Positions 63,965 through 64,000 of a stretch of 64,000 bases of DNA are shown here, piece by piece. Source of the stretch: Prevotellaceae bacterium (GTDB lineage Bacteria > Bacteroidota > Bacteroidia > Bacteroidales > Paludibacteraceae); contig JACJXK010000010.1 of the NCBI GenBank assembly GCA_020636675.1, positions 16,330 to 80,329 on the forward strand, written 5' to 3'. Every line of letters begins with the position of its first letter. Positions within the stretch are counted from its first letter, which is position 1. The position numbers and the translations under genes are program-made. The notes beneath the pieces were generated by a model. The model worked only from the letters and a program-made list of their open reading frames with translations, made no database searches and was not told where the DNA came from.

Positions 63965-64000
63965 AAGTCCGAGAGCCAATGCGTACTCGGACTTTTTTTA
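63965..64000 (+). terminator. Terminator after the DUF6515-like gene
   Basis: AAGTCCGAG pairs perfectly with CTCGGACTT over 12 bases, followed by a run of T. Confidence 0.88.

Overview
The window looks like a chromosomal segment from a Bacteroidales-type member of the Bacteroidota. The reasons are promoters of the TTTG / TAnnTTTG kind upstream of many genes, a Bacteroidota-style tyrosine recombinase, a long SecA ending in a SEC-C zinc motif, a CBM20-GH77 amylomaltase, and two large surface proteins with type IX secretion (T9SS) C-terminal signals, one of type A and one of type B. Presence of T9SS cargo points away from typical gut Bacteroides species, but genus cannot be fixed from sequence reading alone.

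Layout. 1-1.5 kb: tail of a Crp/Fnr regulator, a truncated integrase and tRNA-Asp(GTC), probably the scar of an integrative element. 1.6-8.9 kb, minus strand: amylomaltase, a vWA / coiled-coil / DUF3883 protein, a polyprenyl glycosylphosphotransferase and an outer-membrane barrel. 9-18.6 kb, plus strand: housekeeping genes secA, lgt, a flavodiiron protein, nagB, a phosphohexomutase and a prolyl-tRNA deacylase. 18.77-21.0 kb: an unusual radical SAM / Nudix / NrtR-like winged-helix fusion whose own promoter lies inside a perfect 49-bp palindrome. 21.1-27.8 kb, minus strand: a TetR - TolC - membrane fusion - RND operon ending in a small PII-like gene. 28.2-40.0 kb: an 11-kb gene for a giant HYR-like repeat adhesin exported by T9SS. 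40.8-42.2 kb: an MFS transporter pseudogene. 43.1-46.7 kb: SLBB exporter plus Wzz polysaccharide pair. 46.8-51.1 kb: a 1433-residue acyl-CoA dehydratase activase fusion. 51.4-64 kb: PBP1A, MATE efflux, an Smr protein, queA, a CotH / lamin-tail surface protein, a thioesterase and a Pro/Arg-rich secreted protein.

Two nearly identical 549-bp intergenic repeats (40167-40715 and 53915-54463) and a shorter third copy (28203-28515) share several perfect hairpins and look like a structured RNA or a small non-autonomous repeat rather than coding DNA.

The strongest candidates for something new are the radical SAM / Nudix / winged-helix protein with its self-overlapping operator, the structured repeat family, and the vWA / DUF3883 protein with an altered nuclease motif. 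All functional calls rest on motif recognition by eye; no search was run.
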